Below the pieces are notes generated by a model. The model made no database searches. It worked only from the letters and a program-made list of their open reading frames with translations, and was not told where the DNA came from. Made by a program: the position numbers and the translations under genes. A DNA stretch of 64,000 bases from Deinococcus soli (ex Cha et al. 2016) (GTDB lineage Bacteria > Deinococcota > Deinococci > Deinococcales > Deinococcaceae). Positions within the stretch are counted from its first letter, which is position 1. Each line of letters opens with the position of its first letter. Below are positions 18,144 to 28,681 of this stretch, piece after piece. The stretch lies in the NCBI RefSeq assembly GCF_001007995.1, contig NZ_CP011389.1, positions 992,001-1,056,000 on the forward strand. The letters run 5' to 3'.

Positions 18144-18962
18144 TTACCAGTCCCTGGTCTGGGTGGCCGCCATCCGGTCTGCCCAGGCGTGCAGGAATGC
18201 CCCGAGCTCCGCCTGGGTGTCCACCCGGGCGTCCGCGTGCGGGGTCAGCAGCGGCAGGTCCCCCACCTGCACGCCGAACGCCGCGACTTCCAGCATCGCC
18301 TGATCGTTGTCACTGTCCCCGAACGCCACCGTGCGGTCATGCGGGACGCCCAGCGCGTCCGCGATCAGGCTCAGCGCCGCGCCCTTGTGCGCCCCCTGCG
18401 GCGTGACCGTCAGGAACTGCGGGTAGGGCGCCTGCGCGCCGGTCAGGACCAGATGAGGGTGCCCCTCACGCAGGCGCCCGGCCAGTCCCGCCACGTCCGG
18501 GTGGTAGTACCCGGCCTTCAGGATGCCCGCGCGCGGCGCGTCCGCCAGCGGCCGGAACGACCGCGCCAGCATCCAGGGTTCGGGCTCCACGCCGGGCGGC
18601 AGGTCCACGTACAGCGTCTCGGCGGTGAACAGCACCACACGCGCGCCCGGCAGCTCGTGCGCCAGCACCGCCTCTAGGTCCGCGTCGGTGAAACTGGCCT
18701 CCTGGTGCAGATCGTCCCCGACGAGGACCCGCCCGCCGTTGTTCGTGGCGACCGCGTGCGGCCGCATGGCGTCCCGCACCGCGCCGGGCGGCGTGTCCCG
18801 CCCCGTGATGATCGCCAGCTGCACGCCCAGGGCCCGCAGGCGGCCCAGGGCGTCCACCACATCGGGCGCGGCGGCGCGGCCCGCGTCGGGAATCAGCGTG
18901 CCGTCCAGGTCGAAGGCCATCAGCAGAGGGAGCGTAGTCGGGGCGTTCTCGGGCAGGTTCAC
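18144..18962 (-). CDS. HAD-superfamily hydrolase, Cof-like (type IIB cap)
   Basis: 272 residues. Motif I is AFDLDGTL with nucleophile and acid Asp; motif II is IITGRD; Lys in LKAGYYHP; motif IV is AFGDSDNDQAML. These define a Cof-type HAD phosphatase for sugar phosphates or small phosphorylated metabolites. GTG 18962 is preferred to ATG 18920 because ATG 18920 would remove the Leu residues of the first strand, and TACGCT lies 7 bases upstream of the GTG. It converges with the LacI gene, with only 11 bases between stops. Confidence 0.85.
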   Translation of the reverse strand: MNLPENAPTTLPLLMAFDLDGTLIPDAGRAAAPDVVDALGRLRALGVQLAIITGRDTPPGAVRDAMRPHAVATNNGGRVLVGDDLHQEASFTDADLEAVLAHELPGARVVLFTAETLYVDLPPGVEPEPWMLARSFRPLADAPRAGILKAGYYHPDVAGLAGRLREGHPHLVLTGAQAPYPQFLTVTPQGAHKGAALSLIADALGVPHDRTVAFGDSDNDQAMLEVAAFGVQVGDLPLLTPHADARVDTQAELGAFLHAWADRMAATQTRDW

Positions 18963-19041
18963 AACGGGCAGCGTAGACCACGGGCATGAGGACGCGCCAG
19001 CAGTTCCGGACAGGCCCGGCGGCCCGGCGCACCCGTGACGG

Positions 19042-19047
19042 TACACT
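19042..19047 (+). promoter_or_regulatory. -10 element of the purH promoter
   Basis: TACACT. The predicted transcription start near 19053 coincides with the 5' edge of the ZTP riboswitch. No convincing -35 is visible. Confidence 0.6.
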
Positions 19048-19052
19048 GCCGC

Positions 19053-19137
19053 TCGGGCCGGGGGGCGACTGGCGCTGAACGTGGGCACACCACGGGGAAG
19101 CCCCCGACACGGACTTCTGATCGCGCGCCTGGGTCGA
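19053..19137 (+). ncRNA. ZTP (pfl) riboswitch upstream of purH
   Basis: The sequence shows the conserved ZTP-aptamer blocks in order: GCGACTGGCG (19065-19074), AACGTGGGCACACCACGGGGA with its GUGG/CCAC stem (about 19078-19096), a GAAGCCCCCGA segment, and the 3' block CGCGCCTGGGTCGA (about 19123-19136) with the hallmark CGCCUGGG. ZTP riboswitches sense the folate-stress alarmone ZMP/ZTP and activate purine or one-carbon genes such as purH, whose product consumes ZMP. The gene downstream is purH. The match was made by eye against the published consensus. Confidence 0.92.
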
Positions 19138-19138
19138 T

Positions 19139-19158
19139 CCCCGCCCCCGTGGGCGGGG
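19139..19158 (+). promoter_or_regulatory. purH: Expression-platform hairpin candidate of the ZTP riboswitch
   Basis: CCCCGCCC (19139-19146) and GGGCGGGG (19151-19158) pair over CCGT immediately after the aptamer. It ends 5 bases before the SD GGAGG at 19164-19168 and has no following U-tract, so control of ribosome access is more likely than termination. Confidence 0.6.
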
Positions 19159-19173
19159 TCCTCGGAGGTCACA

Positions 19174-20757
19174 GTGACGCAGCATGGGACGCAGACCGGC
19201 ACACAGGGCAGGAGCAGACGGGCACTCATCTCGGTGAGTGACAAGACGGGCGTCGTGGAATTCGCGCGGCAGCTCGAGGCGCGCGGCTGGGAGATCCTCA
19301 GCACGGGCGGGACGTATCAGAGCATCGTGCAGGCCGGAATTGCGGCGCGGCAGGTCAGTGACGTGACGGGCTTCCCCGAGATGCTGGACGGGCGCGTGAA
19401 GACGCTGCACCCGGCGGTGCACGGCGGCATTCTCGCGGTGCGCGAGCCGGGGCACCTGGGGCAGCTGGAGGCGCACGGGATCGGCACCATCGATCTGGTG
19501 TGCGTGAACCTCTACCCGTTCCGGGAGACGGTGGCGCGCGGCGCACCCGACGCGGACGTGATCGAGAACATCGACATCGGCGGGCCCGCCATGATCCGCT
19601 CGGCGGCGAAGAACCACGCGGGCGTGCTCGTACTGGTGGACCCCGCGGACTACAGCGTGGCCCTGCAGGACGAGGTCAGTGAAGCCGAGCGACGCCGACT
19701 GGCCGCGAAGGCGTACCGGCACACCAGCGAGTACGACGCCGCCATCACCGCGTACCTGACCGGCGCCAGCGACGACCTGCCCACCGCCCTGCCTGGGACG
19801 CTGACCCTGAACCTGACGCGCGCCGCGCAGGTCCGCTACGGCGAGAACCCCCACCAGCCGGGCGCGATCTACCGCCTGGGCGACGCCACCGGGCCCGTCA
19901 TCGACGCGCAGGTCGTGGCGGGCAAGCCCATGAGCTTCAACAACTACGCCGACGCGGACGCCGCCTGGGCGCTGTGCCAGGAACTCGCCGTGCAGGAGGC
20001 CGCGCTGCCCGAACACGCCGCCGTGTGCGTGGCGGTCAAGCACGCCAACCCCTGCGGCGTGGCGGTCGCAGCGGATGTAAGGGCGGCCTGGGAACGCGCC
20101 CGTGACGCGGACACCCTGAGCGTGTTCGGCGGCGTGGTCGCCGTCAGCCAGCCCGTGACGCTGGAGGCGGCGCAGGCGACGCGCGGCACCTTCTTGGAGG
20201 TGCTCATCGCGCCCGAGGTCACGCCCGAGGCCGCCGCGTGGTTCGCGGAGAAGAAACCGGACCTGCGGGTGCTGGTGGCCGCGCCCGCCCAGGGCGTGAG
20301 CGTGCTGGACGTGCGACCCCTGACCGGCGGGTTCGCCGTGCAGGAACGCGACGCGCGCCCCTGGGACGACCTGTGCCCCGAGGTCGTGACCAAACGCGAA
20401 CCGACCGAGCAGGAGTGGCTGGACCTGCGCTTCGCCTGGGCGACCGTGAAGCACGCCCGCAGCAACGCCGTCGTGCTTGCCAAAGATGGCGTGACGGTGG
20501 GCCTGGGCGCGGGCGCCGTGAGCCGCATCTGGGCCGCCGAGCGCGCCGTGGCGAACGCTGGTGAGAAGGCGCAGGGGTCCGTCCTGGCGTCCGAGGCGTT
20601 CTTCCCCTTCGACGACGTGGTGCGTCTCGCGGCGAGCGTGGGCGTCACGGCGATCCTGCAACCCGGCGGCGCCAAACGCGACCCCGAGGTGATCGCCGCC
20701 TGCAACGAGCTGGGCATCAGCATGGTGTTCAGCGGCTCGCGGCACTTCAAACACTGA
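19174..20757 (+). CDS. purH: Bifunctional AICAR formyltransferase / IMP cyclohydrolase
   Basis: 527 residues, full length. Catalyses the last two steps of IMP synthesis in the cytoplasm. The N-terminal cyclohydrolase (MGS-like) domain starts RALISVSDKTGVVEFAR and has STGGT, VKTLHP and NLYPF; the C-terminal formyltransferase domain has YGENPHQ, the catalytic KHANPCG, and the terminal SRHFKH. GTG 19174 is chosen because of SD GGAGG 5 bases upstream. It consumes ZMP (AICAR), matching the ZTP riboswitch in its leader. Confidence 0.96.
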   Translation: MTQHGTQTGTQGRSRRALISVSDKTGVVEFARQLEARGWEILSTGGTYQSIVQAGIAARQVSDVTGFPEMLDGRVKTLHPAVHGGILAVREPGHLGQLEAHGIGTIDLVCVNLYPFRETVARGAPDADVIENIDIGGPAMIRSAAKNHAGVLVLVDPADYSVALQDEVSEAERRRLAAKAYRHTSEYDAAITAYLTGASDDLPTALPGTLTLNLTRAAQVRYGENPHQPGAIYRLGDATGPVIDAQVVAGKPMSFNNYADADAAWALCQELAVQEAALPEHAAVCVAVKHANPCGVAVAADVRAAWERARDADTLSVFGGVVAVSQPVTLEAAQATRGTFLEVLIAPEVTPEAAAWFAEKKPDLRVLVAAPAQGVSVLDVRPLTGGFAVQERDARPWDDLCPEVVTKREPTEQEWLDLRFAWATVKHARSNAVVLAKDGVTVGLGAGAVSRIWAAERAVANAGEKAQGSVLASEAFFPFDDVVRLAASVGVTAILQPGGAKRDPEVIAACNELGISMVFSGSRHFKH

Positions 20758-20782
20758 CCTGAATCCTTACCTTCGACTTCCC

Positions 20783-20822
20783 GGGTGGACGTGGCGGCGT
20801 CCACCCCCCTTCTTTTCTTTTT
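20783..20822 (+). terminator. Intrinsic terminator of purH
   Basis: GGGTGGACG (20783-20791) pairs with CGTCCACCC (20798-20806) over a 6-base loop, followed by CCCTTCTTTTCTTTTTT. Confidence 0.85.
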
Positions 20823-20943
20823 GGGTGATGGGTGATGGTCAACAGCAGGCGCGCGATCACCCCGTCCAGGGCAGGCCACCCACTGCCCACGCCCTGCCTC
20901 CCACTCCTCTTCACCGGCTCCTCAGCCGCCCACATCCAGATTG

Positions 20944-20956
20944 TTGCAGAATGCAA
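20944..20956. promoter_or_regulatory. MarR autoregulatory operator candidate
   Basis: Inverted repeat TTGCA-GAA-TGCAA ending 2 bases before the marR start codon, overlapping a possible -10 (CAGAAT). Placement fits repression of the marR-P450 operon by its own product. Confidence 0.5.
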
Positions 20957-20958
20957 TC

Positions 20959-21416
20959 ATGTCACCCGACCACCTCACGCCGGATCTCACGCGGCAGCCG
21001 CTGCGGTTCCTGGCGGCGTACTGGACGGCGTGGCAGGGCCTCAGCGGGCAGGTGCAGACCGCCCTGGCGCGCGAACACGGCCTGGATCTGCGCGCCTTCC
21101 TGATTCTCAGCCACGTGCAGGCCGGGCCGCAGACACCCAGCGACCTCGCCCGCACGCTGGATCTGCCCCGCTACGAGGTCGCCCGCGCCCTGCGGCACCT
21201 GCAGGGCGCCGGGGCCGTCGCGCACGCCCCGCATCCCACGGACGCCCGGCGTCACGCGCTGCACGTCACGCCCGCCGGGGCGCAGCTGTGGGGGGCCGCC
21301 ATGCAGACCCTCCAGCACGCCACGCAGCCCGCCCTGACCCGCCTGGGTTCACAGCTGGACGCCGTCACGGCGGGCCTGGAAACCCTGAGTGCCACCCCCC
21401 TCCCGGAGGCCACCGC

Positions 21417-21420
<4 letters not shown>
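20959..21420 (+). CDS. MarR-family transcriptional regulator
   Basis: 153 residues with the MarR winged-helix fold: dimerisation helices at both ends and a central DNA-binding region ([23 protein letters not shown]) followed by the wing ([13 protein letters not shown]), where the usual D-x-R is kept. ATG 20959 is preferred to a TTG 18 bases upstream, which falls inside the inverted repeat. Overlaps the P450 gene by 4 bases (ATGA), so the regulator and enzyme are translated together. Likely responds to a small aromatic or lipophilic ligand; identity unknown. Confidence 0.87.
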
Positions 21421-22634
<1,214 letters not shown>

Positions 22635-23417
22635 CCGGCAGTGCCCGGCGGATGGGGGCGGACGCGGATCATCACGCGGTCGTTCGCGCCCACCTGCGCC
22701 TCGTCGTACGCGGTGCTCGCGCCGGTCTCCTCCTCCCGGATGGGGTGGGGAGCCTCTGCGACGTCCGCCGGGTCCTGCCGGCCCAGATAGCGGGCGTACA
22801 GCGTGGCGCCCATCAGTCGGGAGACCGGGACGTCCGCGTGCAGCAGCCGGGGCGCGGACCACTGCTGCGCCACGACCGCCAGGGGCGTGACCCGCACGAG
22901 GCCCGGACGTTCCGGCTCACCCGCCGCTGATCGCTGCGGCGCACGGACGTCCTCGCGCAGTTCGATCAGCCAGGTCGCCTGCCCGCCCGGCACGGACGCC
23001 AGCACCCGGAAGATCGGGCGGCCCAGCACGGCGGACAGGGGCAGGTTCTCCTCAAACATCAGCAGGCGCCAGTGCTCCTCGCTGTCGTCGCCCAGGCTGA
23101 CGCTCTCGCGGTCGAACGCGACGTGCAGCAGCCCGGGCCGCAGAACGTCCCGGCGGTGTGACGCCTCGCGCTGCCGCCACTCGTCCTGCGGGTCACGGGG
23201 CGGCGGGGGCAGCGTGCGGCGCGCCCTGGTCCAGCTCAGTCTGGCGCGGGCCAGCCCGGCGCGGACCAGGGGCCGCAGCAGCCACAGCAGCAGCAGCACC
23301 GCGGCCCCGCCGATCACCTGCAGGGCGCTGTCGGGTAGGGTCATGCCCGCCAGTGTAGAACGTGCCCACCTGCCGCCAGGGTCCGGCACCGTCCGGGCCC
23401 GGTGCCCCGGCCGCCGC

Positions 23418-24104
<687 letters not shown>

Positions 24105-24397
24105 GGCGGTGCACCTCCGGTTCTTCCGGGCCTGCTGGCGGCGCTGCGTGGCCGCCCCTTTCCATGAGAAGCTCTCAAAAAAGAAAAGGCCCCTCAAACA
24201 CGGCTTCGTGTCTGTGGGGAGGCAGGCGGCGTACCCTGTTCAGGGCATGCGCGCAGCATATCACGCGCCCCCGGCGGCGTAGGGTGAGCGCCGGAACAGA
24301 CGCGCCCGGCCCGGCCTCTCTAGGCTGGGGGTCAGCACCCGCACCGCTCCCGACGTCACGTTCTCCCGCTGCCCTGGTCCTTCCTGGAGGTCACCTC
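24105..24397. other. 293-bp divergent intergenic region
   Basis: Lies between the DUF4258 gene (minus) and the GNAT gene (plus). It holds a minus-strand -10 TATGCT (24255-24260), a two-codon ATG-CCC-TGA at 24240-24248, a minus-strand terminator (24177-24219), and a plus-strand TAGGCT near 24321 that may start the GNAT mRNA. Confidence 0.55.
24177..24219 (-). terminator. Intrinsic terminator/attenuator upstream of the DUF4258 gene
   Basis: On the minus strand, CCCC-ACAG-ACACG pairs with CGTGT-TTGA-GGGG over a short AAGC loop, followed by CCTTTTCTTTTTT. It is oriented to stop transcripts heading into the DUF4258 gene 73 bases further on. Confidence 0.75.
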
Positions 24398-25258
24398 ATG
24401 ATCCGACCCATGCTGGCCACCGATGTCCCCGACGTGCTCGCCCTGCTCACCTGGATGGACGACGCCCCCGAACGCGAGGTGTTCTCCCCCGACGCCCGCG
24501 ACCCACGCGAACTGCAGACCGAATGCGAGGACAACCTCTGCCTCGTGGACGTGGACGACGAGGGCGTGCTGGCGTACTGCGCGCTGTCTCCCTTCCGGGA
24601 CGGCCTGGTGCTGGAGGGCCCCGTCAGCGATGGCGGGCACGTGCAGGCCCTGCTGGGGCGCGCGCTGGCCCACACGGACGGCCTGCCGGTGTACGCGTTC
24701 GCGGCGCAGGAGAACCTGCCGGTGCGCGCGGCGCTGGAGGGCGCGGGCTTCGCGGCGATGCACACCACCGACTTCTACAGCGCGCCCCTGGACCGCCTGA
24801 CGCCGCACGCCTGCGCGCCCGCCGGGCACCGCATCGCGCGCAGGCTGCCCATCGCGGCGTACCGCGAGCTGTTCAAGTCCAGCGAGGACGCCTGGGCGGG
24901 CCGCCTGACCTGGACGCCCGAGCAGTTCGACGGTCACTTCGCGCGGGACGACGTGCGGCTGGTGGCGCTGCTGCGCGGGGATCAGCCGGTGGGGTTCGCG
25001 GAACTGGAATTCTGCCCCGAGGACGCCCGCGCGGACGTCACGTACCTCGCGGTGCATCCCGCCGAGCGCGCCCAGGGGTACGGCCTGAAACTGCTGGCGC
25101 TGGCCGCCGCCGAGGCCGAGACCCACCCGGAGGTCCGCACGCTGCGGGTCCGCGCGCACGACCACATGAAACCCGCCCGCGCCCTGTACGCCCGCGCGGG
25201 CTTCACGCACTGCCGCAGCATCGTGACGTACATGCGCGACGGCGACGAGGACGTGTAA
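24398..25258 (+). CDS. GNAT-family N-acetyltransferase (double-domain)
   Basis: 286 residues, about twice a single GNAT domain. The N-terminal half (1-135) looks like a degenerate GNAT fold (IRPMLATDVPDVLALL; ENLPVRAALEGAGF). The C-terminal half (about 140-286) carries the acetyl-CoA signature VTYLAVHPAERAQGYG with RxxGxG as RAQGYG, and the end motif ARALYARAGF. Transfers acetyl from acetyl-CoA to an unknown amine. ATG 24398 has SD TGGAGG. Confidence 0.85.
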   Translation: MIRPMLATDVPDVLALLTWMDDAPEREVFSPDARDPRELQTECEDNLCLVDVDDEGVLAYCALSPFRDGLVLEGPVSDGGHVQALLGRALAHTDGLPVYAFAAQENLPVRAALEGAGFAAMHTTDFYSAPLDRLTPHACAPAGHRIARRLPIAAYRELFKSSEDAWAGRLTWTPEQFDGHFARDDVRLVALLRGDQPVGFAELEFCPEDARADVTYLAVHPAERAQGYGLKLLALAAAEAETHPEVRTLRVRAHDHMKPARALYARAGFTHCRSIVTYMRDGDEDV

Positions 25259-25434
25259 GCCGGCATCCTCCCGAATGGTGTGGCCGAATCAGTGCACCCA
25301 GGTGGCTACCACGCACAGACCGGTCTCACGGCGTGCCCGGCCATCAACGCGGCGAGACGGCGCCTATGACCTGAGCGAACAGCGTTCGTTCACTGTCCCG
25401 AAGTTGTGACACGGCGCGCGGCACACTCCGGGAT
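25259..25434. other. Intergenic region with no recognised element
   Basis: 176 bases between the GNAT and HD-GYP genes. CACACT lies 7 bases before ATG 25435 as a possible weak -10; nothing else stands out. Confidence 0.4.
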
Positions 25435-26604
25435 ATGACGTCATCCGAGCCCGTGATCCCCGCCCCTCATTCCACCGGTGCCGGGCAGGAGCTCGCGCAG
25501 CGGATCGTGCATCTGGCGCAGGTGGCGCTCAGCGCGCCGGACCTGCCCAGCGGGATCGTGCCCACGCTGGAGGCACTGATCAGTGACACGGCCGCCGTGG
25601 GCAGCGCCTACTTCCACCTGGAAGCGCAGGACCTGACGTTCCGGGTGCGCGCCGCGACCGGCGAGATGCCCGCCACGCCCGCCATGCAGGCGATCGTCAC
25701 ACACGGCCTGCCGGCCGGCACGCCGCTGCTGCTGGCCCTGCGCGACAGCCGCGCGCCGCTGTACTTCGCGGACACGGCGGCCTCGCCGGTCACGGCGGGC
25801 TTCCCGGAACTGGGCGTGGCGAGCCTCGCGGCGGCGCCCGTGCGCGCCGCGACGGGTGAACTGCTGGGCGCGTTCCTGATGCATACCTTCACCCCGCACG
25901 GCTGGCAGGCGCACGAGCAGGCGCTGTTCGGGAGTATCGGCGCGACCCTGGCGACCCTGGCCGGGCGCCTGACCGCCGAGCAGCAGGCCCGCGAGGCGCG
26001 CGAGGCGGCCCTGCGCGCCCTGGGCCTGGCGCTGGAGACCCGCGACCGGGAGACGCTCGGGCATACCGACCGCGTCACTGACCTCGCGCTGCGCATGGGG
26101 CGGCAGCTGGGCTGGGACCCCGAGCGGCTGGAGGCGCTGCGCTGGGGCGCGTACCTGCACGACATCGGGAAGATCGCGGTGCCGGACAGCGTGCTGCTCA
26201 AGCGCGGCGCGCTGGACGCCCCCGAACGCAGCGAGATGCAGCGGCACGTGACCGAGGGCGTGCGCTTCGCGCAGGCGCTGGGGTTCCTGCCGCCGCAGGC
26301 GATGAACGTCATCCGCGACCACCATGAACGCTGGGACGGCGCCGGCTACCCACACGGCGCGGCCGGCCACGCGATCAGCGAGGAAGGGCGCGTGTTCGCG
26401 CTGTGCGACGTGTTCGACGCCCTGACCAGCGCCCGGCCCTACAAGGACGCCTGGACGCGCGAGGCGGCCCTGGCTGAACTGCGGGCCCAGGCCGGACGGC
26501 ACTTTGACCCGGCGCTGGTGAGCATCTTCACAGGCCTGATTGAGCGTGGCACGTGCACGCCGGACCCGCAGGATCCAGAAGGCGCCCCGCACGGTCTGGC
26601 CTGA
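25435..26604 (+). CDS. GAF/HD-GYP domain phosphohydrolase
   Basis: 389 residues. Residues about 20-180 form a GAF sensor domain; residues about 195-375 are an HD-GYP domain. The HD pair is His242-Asp243 (YLHDIGK), and the defining motif reads HHERWDGAGYP (296-306), with the GYP tripeptide intact. HD-GYP enzymes degrade cyclic di-GMP or related dinucleotides; the GAF domain presumably senses a small ligand. No receiver domain. All visible metal ligands are conserved, so it is probably active. Confidence 0.92.
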   Translation: MTSSEPVIPAPHSTGAGQELAQRIVHLAQVALSAPDLPSGIVPTLEALISDTAAVGSAYFHLEAQDLTFRVRAATGEMPATPAMQAIVTHGLPAGTPLLLALRDSRAPLYFADTAASPVTAGFPELGVASLAAAPVRAATGELLGAFLMHTFTPHGWQAHEQALFGSIGATLATLAGRLTAEQQAREAREAALRALGLALETRDRETLGHTDRVTDLALRMGRQLGWDPERLEALRWGAYLHDIGKIAVPDSVLLKRGALDAPERSEMQRHVTEGVRFAQALGFLPPQAMNVIRDHHERWDGAGYPHGAAGHAISEEGRVFALCDVFDALTSARPYKDAWTREAALAELRAQAGRHFDPALVSIFTGLIERGTCTPDPQDPEGAPHGLA

Positions 26605-26684
26605 GCGCTGTGTTCAGGGGACCCGGCCTGCATCGCGGTGCGGGCCACACATGCGCGCGGGGGGCGGGGGTACGCTGCGCGCCT

Positions 26685-26993
26685 ATGGCGAAGAAGGATC
26701 GGCGTTCCCCGCAACCGGCGTTCGTGACCCTGCGGGACATGCCGGGCACGCGGGTGATGTTCTGGGTGGTGGACGCCTGCCCGTACTGCGGCGAGCGGCA
26801 CGCGCACGTGATCGGGAACCTCCGCACGGCGGACCCGGTGGACGCCCTGGGGGAGATTCCCGCGCCGTGCCAGCCCGAGCGCCTGTACGTGCTGTCCCTG
26901 CCGCCCAGGCCGAAACGCAAGGGCGGCAAGGAGGAGCGCCGCCGGGCCCGCCGGGATGGCAAACGCGAGGACCTGGACGACGAGACGTGGTGA
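26685..26993 (+). CDS. Small zinc-ribbon-like protein, function unknown
   Basis: 102 residues. A single CPYCGERHAHVIG motif (Cys-x2-Cys with nearby His) could bind zinc; the C-terminal 30 residues are highly basic then acidic (KRKGGKEERRRARR...DLDDE). TACGCT (26671-26676) 8 bases before ATG 26685 fixes the start. No partner gene or family recognised. Confidence 0.72.
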   Translation: MAKKDRRSPQPAFVTLRDMPGTRVMFWVVDACPYCGERHAHVIGNLRTADPVDALGEIPAPCQPERLYVLSLPPRPKRKGGKEERRRARRDGKREDLDDETW

Positions 26994-27005
26994 GTAGGGG
27001 CTGAC

Positions 27006-28427
27006 CTACGCGCGGCGCAGGGGCCGCAGCCAGTCGAGGATCCAGCGGGCGACCTGATCGCCGCTGGCCGTGGTGATGTCCAGATGCGCCGCGCCCTTCA
27101 GCGTGCGCACGGTGAGTGGGGCGCGGGTTCCGGCGGCGTACTCGCGGAACTGCGTCTCGGTCGTCACGCCCTGCTCGGCGGCAATACCCAGAACGGGCAG
27201 AGTCAGGTCGCGGGCGCTGCGGACCGGGAGGGTCTTCTCGAAGGGCGTGCCGGTCGTGTCGGTGCGCGCAGCGGCCAGATCCAGCGTCAGGCGGTTCGGG
27301 AAGTACCACTCGGCGTAGTCGCTCTGGGGCGTCAGGTAGCGGCGGACGAAGTCGCGGGCATCGGTGACCTGCCCGGCCTCGCTGCCCCACCCGACGGGCC
27401 GGGCCGGGTCGGCCGCGCCGGTGATCCAGCGGGTGTCCCTGGCGCCCAGCACGCGGTTCAGGAGATACGGGGCGTCCGCGGCGTTCGTGGCGTGCCCGGC
27501 GCGGATGGCCAGGAACGGCAGCAGCGCGTACCGCTGGTCCAGGCGGGTCATGGCGGCGGCGAGGTTCGTGGCGGGAAACGCCGCGAAGCCGTTCTGCGGG
27601 GCGGGCGCGTCGGGTTGCAGCGCGGCCAGCCGGGCCTGCGCGGCGGCGCGGGCGGCCAGCGCGGGGCTGAAGTACAGGGCGTCCACGTAGGGGCTGCGGG
27701 TCAGGGTGTTCAGGCCGGGCAGCGGCCCCAGGGGGTTCATGGCGCCCTGCTCGTACTGGTCGGTCGTGAGGGCCTTGCCGCTCATCAGGCCGGGCAGTCC
27801 GTCCAGCATGATCAGGCCGCGCACGTCCTTCGCGCCGCGAGTGCCACGGAAGTCGTACGAGGCGTACAGGCCGGTCAGGGTGCCGCCCATGGAGTGCCCG
27901 CCGATGAACACGTTCGGTGTCAGGGTGCGGGCCTCCAGCACGGCGGCGCGCCAGTCACGCAGGGTGACGTCCAGACCCCAGTCCTTCATGAAGGGCACGC
28001 TGGCGGGAGCGCGGGTGGGCAGGCCGCGCTGCACGATCTGCGCCAGCTGCGGGGCGCCGCCCGTCAGCAGCGGCGCGTGGTCCTCGAGCAGGTTCGCGCG
28101 GCGGTCCACCGCCCACACGGCCAGGGTGGGGTCGAGGTTCACGAGTTGCCGCGCCAGCCGGTCGAAGCTGCCCGCGCCCCCCAGGTAGCCGGGCATGAGC
28201 AGCAGCACGGCGGCGGGTTTCGCCGGCCCGTAACGGACGGTGACGCTGGCGTTCAGGTCGGTGGGCGTGCCGGGGACGGGCGTACCGGACCGCACGACAC
28301 GCGTGACAGGCACGAGGTTCAGCGTGGCGGCCGCCTGAGCGTTCAGGTCGTCCAGGGCGGCGTCTTGGGCAGCCGCCGGGAGGCTCAGGGCCCCGAGCAG
28401 GGGGAGGAGAAGGGAGGCGCGGCGCAT
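27006..28427 (-). CDS. Secreted alpha/beta hydrolase
   Basis: 473 residues. Signal peptide (MRRASLLLPLLGALSLPAAA), then an alpha/beta-hydrolase core: LLMPGYLGGAGSFDRLA oxyanion region, nucleophile elbow GGHSMGG, acid in ITGAADPARP or LPVLGIAAEQG, and a catalytic His candidate in LKGAAHLDITT. A long cap insertion lies between elbow and acid. Probably an esterase acting outside the cytoplasm; substrate unknown. Two in-frame signals (size, signal peptide) support ATG 28427. Confidence 0.85.
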   Translation of the reverse strand: MRRASLLLPLLGALSLPAAAQDAALDDLNAQAAATLNLVPVTRVVRSGTPVPGTPTDLNASVTVRYGPAKPAAVLLLMPGYLGGAGSFDRLARQLVNLDPTLAVWAVDRRANLLEDHAPLLTGGAPQLAQIVQRGLPTRAPASVPFMKDWGLDVTLRDWRAAVLEARTLTPNVFIGGHSMGGTLTGLYASYDFRGTRGAKDVRGLIMLDGLPGLMSGKALTTDQYEQGAMNPLGPLPGLNTLTRSPYVDALYFSPALAARAAAQARLAALQPDAPAPQNGFAAFPATNLAAAMTRLDQRYALLPFLAIRAGHATNAADAPYLLNRVLGARDTRWITGAADPARPVGWGSEAGQVTDARDFVRRYLTPQSDYAEWYFPNRLTLDLAAARTDTTGTPFEKTLPVRSARDLTLPVLGIAAEQGVTTETQFREYAAGTRAPLTVRTLKGAAHLDITTASGDQVARWILDWLRPLRRA

Positions 28428-28681
28428 ATGCCCCCAGGGTGGCAGGCGGGGGGCGCCGCAGTGTCCCAGACTGCGTTGACGGGACTTGGGTGTTCCTGTA
28501 TGGCTTCTTCAGGAAGGATGACTCACAGCGGTTCCCAGTTCCATTGAGGGGTCAACACCACGCCCCGGGGCTCCACCTCCAACCGCTGTCCTTCTCAGGT
28601 GCTCGCTCTGCGGCGCAGCTCTTTGAGTCCACTCGATTCAGAGGTACAGAGAAAGCCCTTCAATGCCTCTGAAGTCTGCTG
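28428..28681. other. Gene-free, lower-GC spacer with hairpin
   Basis: About 250 bases with clearly lower GC than neighbours. It contains TTCAGAGG (28637-28644) and CCTCTGAA (28666-28673) as arms of a hairpin with a 21-base loop. A 77-codon reading exists but lacks a start signal and coding bias. May be a decayed element or long 3' region. Confidence 0.45.

Noticed and set aside
18466..20754. 762-codon minus-strand frame opposite purH
   Set aside because: purH and the riboswitch explain this region; the minus reading has no domain.
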